Below, piece after piece: positions 7,823 through 14,694 of a stretch of DNA of 18,382 nucleotides (within the stretch, counting starts at the first letter, position 1; each line of letters starts with the position of its first letter). The position numbers were made by a program, and so were the translations under genes. Origin of the DNA: CAZYPH01 sp964649095 (GTDB taxonomy: Bacteria > Bdellovibrionota > UBA1018 > UBA923); NCBI GenBank assembly GCA_964649095.1, contig CAZYPH010000037.1, positions 1 to 18,382 of the forward strand, given 5' to 3'. The notes under the pieces were generated by a model that made no database searches, was not told where the DNA came from, and saw nothing but the letters and a program-made list of their open reading frames with translations.

Positions 7823-7854
7823 TGACAAATTTGGACCCTACTCCAAATTTGTCA
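7823..7854. repeat. Perfect 13-bp inverted repeat upstream of the first AAA_14 ATPase
   Basis: TGACAAATTTGGA (7823-7835), loop CCCTAC, then the exact reverse complement TCCAAATTTGTCA (7842-7854). No run of T follows on either strand, so it is not a standard terminator. It lies 78 bases before the ATPase start and 122 bases after the glycosyltransferase stop. An operator or a hairpin are both possible. Confidence 0.85.
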
Positions 7855-7895
7855 TGCATTATAGGGTGGTTGTTGCCCATGCCTGCTGCCACGCA

Positions 7896-7932
7896 TTGAC
7901 TACGATTTAAAAATGGCGGACAATTTTAAATC
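7896..7932 (+). promoter_or_regulatory. Promoter with overlapping palindrome, first AAA_14 ATPase
   Basis: TTGACT (7896-7901), a 17-base spacer and GACAAT (7919-7924) would start transcription at about ATG 7933. A palindrome GATTTAAAA (7904-7912) / TTTTAAATC (7924-7932) covers the spacer, touches the -10 and abuts the start codon. No Shine-Dalgarno sequence is present. A leaderless, auto-repressed transcript is inferred. Confidence 0.5.
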
Positions 7933-9120
7933 ATGTATCGTAGATTGCTCAATCCATTAAAATCTAACAGTTTTTTTATCTTTGGTTCACGTGGCGTTGG
8001 TAAAAGTACCTATCTAAAACACGAATTTCTGCCCAATTGTGAGCATCTTTATATCGATCTTTTAGATCCGATCGTCGAAGACCGTTTGCGTTTAGACCCC
8101 AAACACTTAAGCCACCAAATCACGACCGCATTGAACCAACGCCCATCGTCTACCGGCTCGGTGAGTAAAGACTTTTGGGTTGTTATCGACGAGGTCCAGA
8201 AGTTGCCGCAGTTGTTAGATTTAGTGCACCATGAAATCGAAAGTCGTGGTGTTTCGTTTGTACTGACGGGCTCGAGTGCTCGCAAACTCAAACGTGGTTC
8301 AGCGAATATGCTGGCGGGACGAGCCTTTTTAAATGAGTTGTTTCCGCTCACGCACCTCGAATTGGGTGATCATTTTGACCTCGCTAAAGTCTTGCAGTGG
8401 GGGGCATTGCCTAAGGTGTTTGAGCTCGAACCCGATGCTCGGGCCGAGTACCTGTACACCTACGTGCTGACGTATTTAAAAGAAGAGGTGGTTGCGGAAC
8501 AGTTGGTGCGCGATTTGAATCCCTTTCGTACGTTTTTGAACGCAGCGGCCCAGTCGTCAGGTAAGATTGTGAACTTTTCTAAACTCGCGCGTGATGTGCA
8601 TAGCGATCCGGTTTCTGTGCGCAACTATTTTGATATTCTGGTGGATACGTATGTCGGTTTTGAGTTGCCGGCCTTTGATACGTCTGTACGAAAGCGTATC
8701 CGTAAAAATCCAAAATTTTATTTTTTTGATCTGGGCGTAAAACGCGCTTTAGAGAGAACGGTTGAGATACCGGTGAAGCCTCAGACCTATGATTATGGCA
8801 GTGCGTTTGAACATTTTTTAATTTTAGAAATAGTTCGTCTGGCGCGGTACCATCGCAAACGATGGGAGTTCTTTTATTTGCGCACTAAAGACGATGTCGA
8901 GATCGACCTCATCATCGACCGCCCTGGTCAGTCGCTGGCACTGATTGAGATAAAGTCTAGCCACCACATCACCGAATCGATGTTGACGTCATTTAATAAA
9001 ATTGCAGCTGATATTCCCAATGGGGAGCGTTTTTGTTTCTCGCAAGATCCCATTTCAAAAACAATCAACGGCATTGAATGCCTAACGTGGCAAGAGGGTA
9101 TCAAACGCCTATTATTCTAG
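7933..9120 (+). CDS. AAA_14 / DUF4143 ATPase (first copy)
   Basis: A 395-residue cytoplasmic protein of the AAA_14 plus DUF4143 architecture. Residues 1-150 are the ATPase: Walker A GSRGVGKS (18-25), Walker B VVIDEVQ (Asp86-Glu87), then LTGSSARKLKRG and LAGRAF, typical sensor and arginine regions. The middle is a winged-helix-like segment (KIVNFSKLARDVHSDPVSVRNYFDIL). The end carries a restriction-endonuclease-like signature VEIDLI (Glu323, Asp325) and IEIKSS (Glu339, Lys341). Family members are widespread, patchy in distribution and of unsettled function; nuclease activity has not been shown to my knowledge. The next ATPase follows after 83 bases holding a large inverted repeat. The gene has its own promoter-palindrome and no Shine-Dalgarno. 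Confidence 0.88.
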   Translation: MYRRLLNPLKSNSFFIFGSRGVGKSTYLKHEFLPNCEHLYIDLLDPIVEDRLRLDPKHLSHQITTALNQRPSSTGSVSKDFWVVIDEVQKLPQLLDLVHHEIESRGVSFVLTGSSARKLKRGSANMLAGRAFLNELFPLTHLELGDHFDLAKVLQWGALPKVFELEPDARAEYLYTYVLTYLKEEVVAEQLVRDLNPFRTFLNAAAQSSGKIVNFSKLARDVHSDPVSVRNYFDILVDTYVGFELPAFDTSVRKRIRKNPKFYFFDLGVKRALERTVEIPVKPQTYDYGSAFEHFLILEIVRLARYHRKRWEFFYLRTKDDVEIDLIIDRPGQSLALIEIKSSHHITESMLTSFNKIAADIPNGERFCFSQDPISKTINGIECLTWQEGIKRLLF

Positions 9121-9126
9121 GTTTAT

Positions 9127-9189
9127 GGATTTTACCGTGACTGTAAAATCCACAACCCCCTTACGGATTTTACAGTCACGGTAAAATCC
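9127..9189. repeat. Perfect 25-bp inverted repeat with nested palindromes between two AAA_14 genes
   Basis: The arms are 9127-9151 and 9165-9189 and are exact reverse complements, with a 13-base loop (9152-9164). Each arm is itself bracketed by GGATTTTAC and GTAAAATCC around a 7-base core (CGTGACT or AGTCACG), giving four half-sites in 63 bases. It starts 6 bases after the stop of the first ATPase and ends 14 bases before the start of the second. TTTACA (9169-9174) in the second arm could be the -35 of a weak promoter (-10 TACTCT, 9192-9197) that would begin transcription at ATG 9204. Confidence 0.95.
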
Positions 9190-9203
9190 GCTACTCTTTA
9201 ATA

Positions 9204-10415
9204 ATGATGGCTCATTTTCGTATTCGGCATTTTGAGGCGCTCTACAAACAACTCTGCGCTTATAGTCCTATTGTAGGTGTGTTCGGGCATCGACAAGTTG
9301 GTAAAACTACTTTTGTCGCTCATCACGCTGATCGGTACGTTACGTTTGATGATGCCGATTCTTTGTCTCAGGCCGAAAATGCTTCGAAGGAATTTCTAAA
9401 GTCGGTCGCTTCGTCATGTACGGCGATTGATGAATGCCAGTATGCCCCACGCTTGTTTCCGGCATTAAAAGAGTGGGTGCGTACGCGTAAACGGCCGGGG
9501 CAGTTTGTATTGACGGGGTCGGTCCGTTTCTCAAGCCGCAAGGCGATTCGAGAGTCGCTTACGGGGCGGTTAGTGTCGTTAGAGGTGTATCCGCTTGTTC
9601 TGGCCGAGTTATTGCGTGAGGCGCTACCAGACTACCTGCCTGAACTGTTAAAATACGCGACGTTTGATGGGAATATTCATAGCCTATTAAAGATACCAAC
9701 CCCCACGCAGTGCGCGGCGTTTGAAAAGTATCTCATCTACGGTGGTCTGCCAGGATTGTGTTTTTTGCGTAATGACCAGTTGCGTGCGCAAGCCTTGTCG
9801 TCGTTGTTGGATCTCATTTTGGATCGCGATTTGCGATTGTTGTTAAAAACCAGCCTATCTTTAGAGACCTTGCAACGGTTTTTAAAATTCATAGCGAAGA
9901 CGGCATGGCGGCCCTACCGATTTGCCGAAGTACAGCGCCAGCTGGGTTTTGCCGAAGCCACGCAAAAAAAATTAATCTACGCCCTAGAGTCCATCTATCT
10001 CATTCGACGCATTCCCCTCTCGGGTAGTCGCGGGTTTACGCTATTACTCGAAGACCAGTTCGAAGAATTTTTTCTAGCAGATGGGGCTCTAACCCAAGAA
10101 AACAGAATTCTAAGTGCTCTGTATCGCAACCTAAGAGCCCAGTTTGGCTACAGTTTGGGAATGACGTTTACGGTAGACAGTTATCGAACAAGAAGCGGCG
10201 CCTATGTGCCGCTGGTGTTTGGGGCGAATGGTCATCGCATTGGATTAGTAGCGTTATCAGGGGAACAACCAACCCTATCGCAGCGCCGCTCGGTAGATAG
10301 CTTCTTGCGCCACCACCCTGAAGCCAAAGTCATTTATGTTACCGAAGCACGCATTAAACCAGAGCTCTTAGAAGCACGGGTGCTCAAAGTGTCGGCTGTG
10401 GCGTTGCTGGTATGA
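9204..10415 (+). CDS. AAA_14 / DUF4143-type ATPase with degenerate nuclease-like domain (second copy)
   Basis: A 403-residue relative of the ATPases at 7933 and 15009, clearly diverged from both. The ATPase core is intact: Walker A GHRQVGKT (28-35), Walker B TAIDECQ (Asp76-Glu77), LTGSVRFSSRKAIRESLTGR, then YGGLPGL typical of the family. In the C-terminal domain, where the other two have E-x-D and E-I-K, this one reads AYVPLVF (333-339) and LVALSGE (348-354). The acidic residues and the lysine are replaced, so any catalytic role of that domain is lost here. Tandem ATGs stand at 9204 and 9207, with no Shine-Dalgarno; the large inverted repeat sits directly upstream. Function unknown; a non-catalytic partner of a sister ATPase is a guess. 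Confidence 0.85.
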   Translation: MMAHFRIRHFEALYKQLCAYSPIVGVFGHRQVGKTTFVAHHADRYVTFDDADSLSQAENASKEFLKSVASSCTAIDECQYAPRLFPALKEWVRTRKRPGQFVLTGSVRFSSRKAIRESLTGRLVSLEVYPLVLAELLREALPDYLPELLKYATFDGNIHSLLKIPTPTQCAAFEKYLIYGGLPGLCFLRNDQLRAQALSSLLDLILDRDLRLLLKTSLSLETLQRFLKFIAKTAWRPYRFAEVQRQLGFAEATQKKLIYALESIYLIRRIPLSGSRGFTLLLEDQFEEFFLADGALTQENRILSALYRNLRAQFGYSLGMTFTVDSYRTRSGAYVPLVFGANGHRIGLVALSGEQPTLSQRRSVDSFLRHHPEAKVIYVTEARIKPELLEARVLKVSAVALLV

Positions 10416-10459
10416 GATCGTTGTGGGCGATGTTGGTGCGGTGCCATCTATTGCAACAC

Positions 10460-10498
10460 TTGTCATAAAACGATCATTGGTATATACTGGTATATACT
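10460..10498 (+). promoter_or_regulatory. Promoter with tandem GTATATAC palindromes, nucleotidyltransferase operon
   Basis: TTGTCA (10460-10465), a spacer of exactly 17 bases and TATACT (10483-10488) form a good promoter with transcription starting at about ATG 10499. Two tandem copies of TGGTATATAC (10478-10487, 10488-10497), each holding the perfect palindrome GTATATAC, cover the -10 and abut the start codon. This is a natural site for a ribbon-helix-helix dimer pair, and the second gene of the operon encodes such a protein. Confidence 0.6.
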
Positions 10499-10969
10499 AT
10501 GTACTTATATAAAGTAGTAAACGTTCTTGAAACGTTTCGAGTGCCCTACGCTATTGTAGGTGGTTTTGCGGTCGCATTGCATGGCGCCGTACGCGGTACG
10601 ATGGATTTGGACCTTGTTTTAAGATTCACGCTGAAAGATTTTGAAAGAGCCGAACAGGCTCTACAATCAATTGGGTTTCAAGCAAGGCTGCCGGTTAATG
10701 GGGCACAAGTGTTTCGATTTCGCGAAGAGTACATTAAAAATCGCAATCTCGTAGCCTGGAGTTTTTATCATCCAGAGAAACCATCTGAGATCGTGGATGT
10801 CATTATCACAAACGATCTCTCTCAAATGAAAGTTACAGAAGTTGTCATTGGAACAGCGACACTAAAAGTGGCCTCGATTGAAGATTTGATTCGCATGAAA
10901 AAACAAAGCGCACGGCCGCAAGATCTCGAAGACATCGCAGCGTTAAAGCGGCTTCAACAGAAAAGATGA
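10499..10969 (+). CDS. Nucleotidyltransferase-fold protein, possible toxin (AbiEii-like)
   Basis: A 156-residue protein of the nucleotidyltransferase superfamily. The fold signature is VGGFAVALHG (20-29) followed by the metal-binding pair in MDLDL (Asp36, Asp38), with Asp100 (EIVDVII) as the likely third acidic residue. The end SIEDLIRMKKQSARPQDLEDIAAL is a common closing segment of this group. Related proteins include AbiEii-type toxins and uncharacterised DUF6036-like proteins, which modify RNA or proteins using NTPs; the target here is unknown. The gene overlaps the following ribbon-helix-helix gene by four bases (ATGA), as in toxin-antitoxin operons. The start ATG has no Shine-Dalgarno and lies at the predicted transcription start. 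Confidence 0.8.
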   Translation: MYLYKVVNVLETFRVPYAIVGGFAVALHGAVRGTMDLDLVLRFTLKDFERAEQALQSIGFQARLPVNGAQVFRFREEYIKNRNLVAWSFYHPEKPSEIVDVIITNDLSQMKVTEVVIGTATLKVASIEDLIRMKKQSARPQDLEDIAALKRLQQKR

Positions 10970-11370
10970 GAACAAAAATGCCGAAGCAGGTCGCAGGAAA
11001 AAAGCCGCAGCAAAAAAGGCAGCCAGCAAAAAGGGACTCAAGTAAGTCGAGTACCAAAAGTAAGACCAATAAAATACCCAGAGCGCCTTTAGGATCCCAC
11101 ATTCGTCCCGTACAATATTTTTCTGATGCCTATTTAGAGCAGTGCCGCAATGTAAGCCCTCAAGAGATTGTCGAGTTTTTAGAGCAGTTTCGTTTGTTGC
11201 ACTCGGGCGAGCCTCCAGCTCAAGCGCCGCATGCTGCGCAGAAAAGTAAATTGATTAGCATCAAGATCCCTCAAGATCTTCTGGCAGCGTTTCAAGCGAA
11301 AGCCAAAATCACCGGCACCCCCTACCAGACGCAGATAAAAGTACTGATGCGGCAGTGGCTAAAAACGTAG
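10966..11370 (+). CDS. Ribbon-helix-helix (BrnA/CopG-like) protein, probable antitoxin
   Basis: A 134-residue protein. The C-terminal 45 residues (KLISIKIPQDLLAAFQAKAK, then ITGTPYQTQIKVLMRQWLKT) are a CopG/BrnA-type ribbon-helix-helix: a beta strand for the DNA groove, then two helices. A middle segment (RPVQYFSDAYLEQCRNVSP, EIVEFLEQFRLLH) is probably the toxin-contact region. The first 40 residues are lysine/serine-rich and low-complexity. This stretch overlaps another lysine/alanine-rich frame that would prolong the upstream gene, so the true start is uncertain. The protein probably neutralises the nucleotidyltransferase and represses the operon through the tandem palindromes upstream. That pairing is inferred from position and overlap. 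Confidence 0.75.
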   Translation: MRTKMPKQVAGKKPQQKRQPAKRDSSKSSTKSKTNKIPRAPLGSHIRPVQYFSDAYLEQCRNVSPQEIVEFLEQFRLLHSGEPPAQAPHAAQKSKLISIKIPQDLLAAFQAKAKITGTPYQTQIKVLMRQWLKT

Positions 11371-11378
11371 GGTTCAGT

Positions 11379-11419
11379 CAGCGTCTTTTGCCTTTGCAGC
11401 CGGCATTCGCGAGACGCTG
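11379..11419. terminator. Possible hairpin after the nucleotidyltransferase operon
   Basis: CAGCGTC (11379-11385) and GACGCTG (11413-11419) can pair across a 27-base loop, just past the stop at 11370. There is no T run, so intrinsic termination is doubtful. Bases 11491-11550 downstream are extremely A+T-rich and separate two convergent operons. Confidence 0.25.
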
Positions 11420-11556
11420 CGCAGTTGCGTACACTCACAGCGTGCGAGCAGACGAATATTCGAAGTTTTTTGAATCCGTGAGTGGGTTTCTATATTTAGT
11501 ATATTTTTAAATATATATATAATAATATATGCATTTATTAAATCTTGCAGTTTGCA

Positions 11557-11868
11557 TTAGATTGCCACTTTGTCTTTCATTATAGACGCGTAATAACTAT
11601 CAGCGACGTTCTTTTGATCCACTAGATCCACTCTAATGGGCAGTCTAGAGTCCTCAAGCTGTTCTGCGATGGTAGATAAAAAACCACTCGGCAGTGGTTG
11701 GCCCTCTTCTGGGAGCTGGTATAAAATATCTAAATCTGAAAATTTCTTAAAATCACCGCGTGCCCGAGAACCAAAAACCCATAAACGCACGCCATGGCTT
11801 TTCAGAGGCGTAATGAGTATTCGTTCCAGTAACTTCCAATGATCAAACGACAGGCCAAAACTAGTCAT
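11557..11868 (-). CDS. Minimal nucleotidyltransferase (MNT) of a HEPN/MNT pair
   Basis: A 103-residue minimal nucleotidyltransferase, full length for its class. The signature GSRARGDFKKFSDLDI (33-48) contains the GSR motif and the metal-binding Asp45 and Asp47; Asp81 in IRVDLVD is the third acidic residue, so the active site looks complete. In studied HEPN/MNT systems the MNT is the antitoxin and inactivates the HEPN RNase by adding AMP to a tyrosine near its active site. The start ATG overlaps the end of the HEPN gene by four bases, indicating translational coupling. The operon converges on the nucleotidyltransferase plus ribbon-helix-helix operon across an A+T-rich spacer. Confidence 0.9.
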   Translation of the reverse strand: MTSFGLSFDHWKLLERILITPLKSHGVRLWVFGSRARGDFKKFSDLDILYQLPEEGQPLPSGFLSTIAEQLEDSRLPIRVDLVDQKNVADSYYASIMKDKVAI

Positions 11869-12251
11869 GAAGAATCCCGTTCAAGTGCGTTGATAAGTTT
11901 ATCCACAAAATCAGGTAACTTTACTGCCGAGGCATAAACTTCTTCTGCCAGGTCCTCTCGATACGCATGGCTTGAAAGATTACGTTGGTCGACAAACTCA
12001 ATCCAAGCTTCCGGTTCCGAGACATATCCGAAACGAGCCGCCTCACGAAACGTAGCCTTTGGCGTAAGCGATTCTGATAATCCCGAATTCTTTAAGAAGC
12101 GATGTAAAACCTTCCAACTGAGCTCGACCGTAAATTCAAAGCGTTGAATAACAGAGTCTCGCACCACATCATCTTTTGGTAACGCCAGTGCTTCGCGTAA
12201 TCGCGCTAAAGCTTTTTTTAACTCACCAAGAAGAACAACTTGTTTATCCAA
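11865..12251 (-). CDS. HEPN-domain protein (nucleotidyltransferase substrate-binding, HI0074 family)
   Basis: A helical HEPN protein of 128 residues from a TTG at 12251, chosen because GAAAGG lies six bases upstream and because the family consensus begins just here. A longer frame reaches ATG 12374 but adds 41 residues that do not look like the family. The body matches HI0074-type proteins: LKKALARLREALALP, IQRFEFTVELSWKVLHRFL, and the RNase-type R-x4-H motif in RNLSSHAY (Arg90, His95), with Tyr97 as the kind of residue a partner MNT can adenylylate. It is the likely toxin of a HEPN/MNT toxin-antitoxin pair with the downstream gene, an assignment based on family knowledge. Confidence 0.88.
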   Translation of the reverse strand: MDKQVVLLGELKKALARLREALALPKDDVVRDSVIQRFEFTVELSWKVLHRFLKNSGLSESLTPKATFREAARFGYVSEPEAWIEFVDQRNLSSHAYREDLAEEVYASAVKLPDFVDKLINALERDSS

Positions 12252-12374
12252 GGGAAGCCTTTCATTGGTTAAGGGGCAGCGGGTATCGCCCGAGAATATC
12301 AAAGGCCTGGTGGAGATAACAAGTACCAATGAGATGTCGCGCTCCCGACGACTACGCGCACTTTCAGCGACCAT

Positions 12375-12678
12375 TTACAAACGTAGTTGACTCGTCGCCA
12401 GGGTGCAGGGAATCAGGTTAGCTCCCGTCGTTTATCAGTCCGAATGCTGAATCTCCCAGTTCGCTCCTTGGTAAACGCTCACGAGCACTCTGTTCGATTG
12501 TGGGGCGCCTCCTCAATTTAGTGGGGGACCACAACTCTAAGAAAGTACCGTCAGCCGCCTCGTGTTGCAGGAGTTCGCCCGTGCAGAGTGTGCCCTGGGG
12601 GCCGTACTATCAAATTACAATTCGCTGGAAACCATTTTTGATTATCGTTAAAGACTGTCTACAGGTTGGTTAATTCGC
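12375..12678. other. Intergenic region, no gene recognised
   Basis: Divergent spacer between the HEPN/MNT operon and the exported repeat protein. No convincing frame or strong promoter is seen. GCCTCGTGTTGCAGGA (12557-12572) resembles GCCTCGTGCTGTAGGA at 17643-17658 in another spacer; both may be decayed copies of one repeat, or chance. Confidence 0.5.
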
Positions 12679-14694
12679 ATGGTTAAAATGCATCTGAGCA
12701 AATCAAAGTATATTGCGTCCATTCTTTTTGTGCTGAGTTTTGTAAGTTCAACTACTCTCGCTGCGAGCAGAAGAAAAAGTGCGCCTGTTTGTAATAACGC
12801 TCTTATTCCAGAGTTAGATAGACACTGCGCCGATTGCGCTTGGAAGATTGTAACTAGATTACAAAAAACGCCCTTGTTAGGTAATTCGGCCGACAATTCC
12901 GAGTTTGATCGCCGAGTTCAATCGAGAATCGCCCTGGTAAGAAGGTTACAGGGACTCGGATTCAGGGAAGTACGTGATCAATTAATTGAGGAATTGGGGC
13001 GAACGTTTGTTGATAACGGATCTCTATTTAAAGACTTCGAAGATGAGTTGGGGCACACTTTTCCTGGTAACTCGACGCTATTTGATACGTTGGGTTATCG
13101 TCACGCGTTGCTTGAGGTCTTAGAGCCTATGTTGAGACGAGAGGATCGTTTCGTCCTCGATATGTTTGTTGAGGCAACCAGTGACTTGAATCGCCGGCTG
13201 AAGCGCTTCTATCTCGAGCAAGGTCGTATGGGCAATATTATCGGGGAGCTTAATGCCTTAAATACCGAATTGGTTCGAATTCGCAGGCGCTTTGACCAGC
13301 GTAGCAACGGCTCACTTGAGAGTGGCATGCCTCTACCAAGCTGCTACCCCGAAAATGCGGCAATTCAAGCGTGGCTGCTTGTAACTCAGTTGCAAAAAAT
13401 GCGAGCGTCAGTAATGCGGTTTACTGAGAGGCGGCCTGGTTACTACTACAATCTAGAAAAAATGAAAGACGTGGTCAGGGCTTTAATGGGGGCCGAATTT
13501 CTCGAAGTCAAACAATTGCTTCTCGAGGAGCTAAGGCTGACGCTTGAAGGTCGCTCATTGGGTCCTATTGATAATTTGAGCTACGGCACTGTGTTGTTTC
13601 AGGTTTTGAGGCCGATGTTGCGAGCCGATGATGCCTCTGTTTTGGAGAGTTTGATCGACAAGGCTAGGCAGTTGATCACGCGATTGATACAGCGTGGCGT
13701 GCAGGTTGATTTTGAGAAACATGCTTTGGCTGAGGTGAAAGCTATAAGTACACAGTTAACTAACGTCTGGGAGAGTTACCAGGGCCCGCATAATTTTGGC
13801 CGCCGCCTACCCAGGAATAACCCCCCACTGCCCACTTATCTTGCAGATGTTCGAGAGTATCAGGCAAGGGGCTTCATAGAGAATAGTAGAGTAGATAACG
13901 GGGCGCATCCTGCGAGGATCTCGGCACAGGACGGCAGGAAGATCGTCCAAATATTACGTCGCATGGGTAGTCGCGATCGTGATCTCCACACAGAATACAT
14001 AGGGACCGAGTTGGCTCCAAGTCTGCTGTCTTGGGTCGGTTTTCGTGAAATCAAAGAATTGGTATTTCGCGCTATTGAGGCCGAACTGTCGCTGGCCCCC
14101 GGACAGCCAAATACCTACCACGCGGAAGTGAGCAGACAGGGGATTTTCGGGATGTTTGGAGCACGCCTGCCGCTTCTTGAACGGCTGCTAGGTGGCCTGC
14201 TTGATGTCGTTGATGCTGACGATGTGCCTCGTTTAGAACTGATTCAGAACGTAATATGGAGGCGATTTCGGAGTGAAATCCGCGGTGATTATAGCCGGGC
14301 AGAGTTGCCACCGCAAAATTGGGATTTGGTTCTCAGAGTAGCTCGCCAACAATCTGCGCGAATCAATTTACCCTCAATTCAGTGGGGGGGGCCCGATGAA
14401 CGCGGTGGTTTCTCATTCCCCTTTGACCAGTTTCAATTCGCCGATAAGGCGCCGAACTTAACCGAGCGAGAATTGACAATTCGGACGCGGCGAAACCCAA
14501 TCCTTGAGGCTCTGGGGGATGTGCCAATAGACGTAGTTGATTTACGACATGGGGAGTATATTCGCCGAACTATCGGGCCCACTCTCCCAGATGCCGGAAC
14601 AATTCGGAGGGCTTATTATTCTGAGACGGAAGTACGGCCTCAGCCCGATCGACCTCTAATTCACCGATGGCCCCTCTCTTCCAGGCGGTGGTAG
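12679..14694 (+). CDS. Exported helical protein with three internal repeats, unknown function
   Basis: A 671-residue protein I do not recognise. A Sec signal is clear (KSKYIASILFVLSFVSSTTLAA, cleavage near residue 28). ATG 12679 and ATG 12688 are both possible starts; neither has a good Shine-Dalgarno. The mature part contains three diverged, mainly helical repeats, starting near residues 50, 222 and 408. Compare WKIVTRLQK with WLLVTQLQK; GFREVRDQLIEEL, EFLEVKQLLLEEL and GFREIKELVFRAI; and ALLEVLEPMLRREDRFVLD with VLFQVLRPMLRADDASVLE. In the first unit an extra 18-residue tandem duplication is visible (LGRTFVDNGSLF / LGHTFPGNSTLF). Cys38, Cys50 and Cys53 precede repeat 1, and Cys222 begins repeat 2. 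The last 100 residues are charged and without repeats. A periplasmic or secreted binding scaffold is plausible; nothing identifies a partner. Confidence 0.7.
   Translation: MVKMHLSKSKYIASILFVLSFVSSTTLAASRRKSAPVCNNALIPELDRHCADCAWKIVTRLQKTPLLGNSADNSEFDRRVQSRIALVRRLQGLGFREVRDQLIEELGRTFVDNGSLFKDFEDELGHTFPGNSTLFDTLGYRHALLEVLEPMLRREDRFVLDMFVEATSDLNRRLKRFYLEQGRMGNIIGELNALNTELVRIRRRFDQRSNGSLESGMPLPSCYPENAAIQAWLLVTQLQKMRASVMRFTERRPGYYYNLEKMKDVVRALMGAEFLEVKQLLLEELRLTLEGRSLGPIDNLSYGTVLFQVLRPMLRADDASVLESLIDKARQLITRLIQRGVQVDFEKHALAEVKAISTQLTNVWESYQGPHNFGRRLPRNNPPLPTYLADVREYQARGFIENSRVDNGAHPARISAQDGRKIVQILRRMGSRDRDLHTEYIGTELAPSLLSWVGFREIKELVFRAIEAELSLAPGQPNTYHAEVSRQGIFGMFGARLPLLERLLGGLLDVVDADDVPRLELIQNVIWRRFRSEIRGDYSRAELPPQNWDLVLRVARQQSARINLPSIQWGGPDERGGFSFPFDQFQFADKAPNLTERELTIRTRRNPILEALGDVPIDVVDLRHGEYIRRTIGPTLPDAGTIRRAYYSETEVRPQPDRPLIHRWPLSSRRW

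Noticed and set aside
12252..12374. N-terminal extension of the HEPN protein to ATG 12374
   Set aside because: The 41 added residues do not resemble the family, while TTG 12251 has a well-placed GAAAGG and begins at the family consensus.
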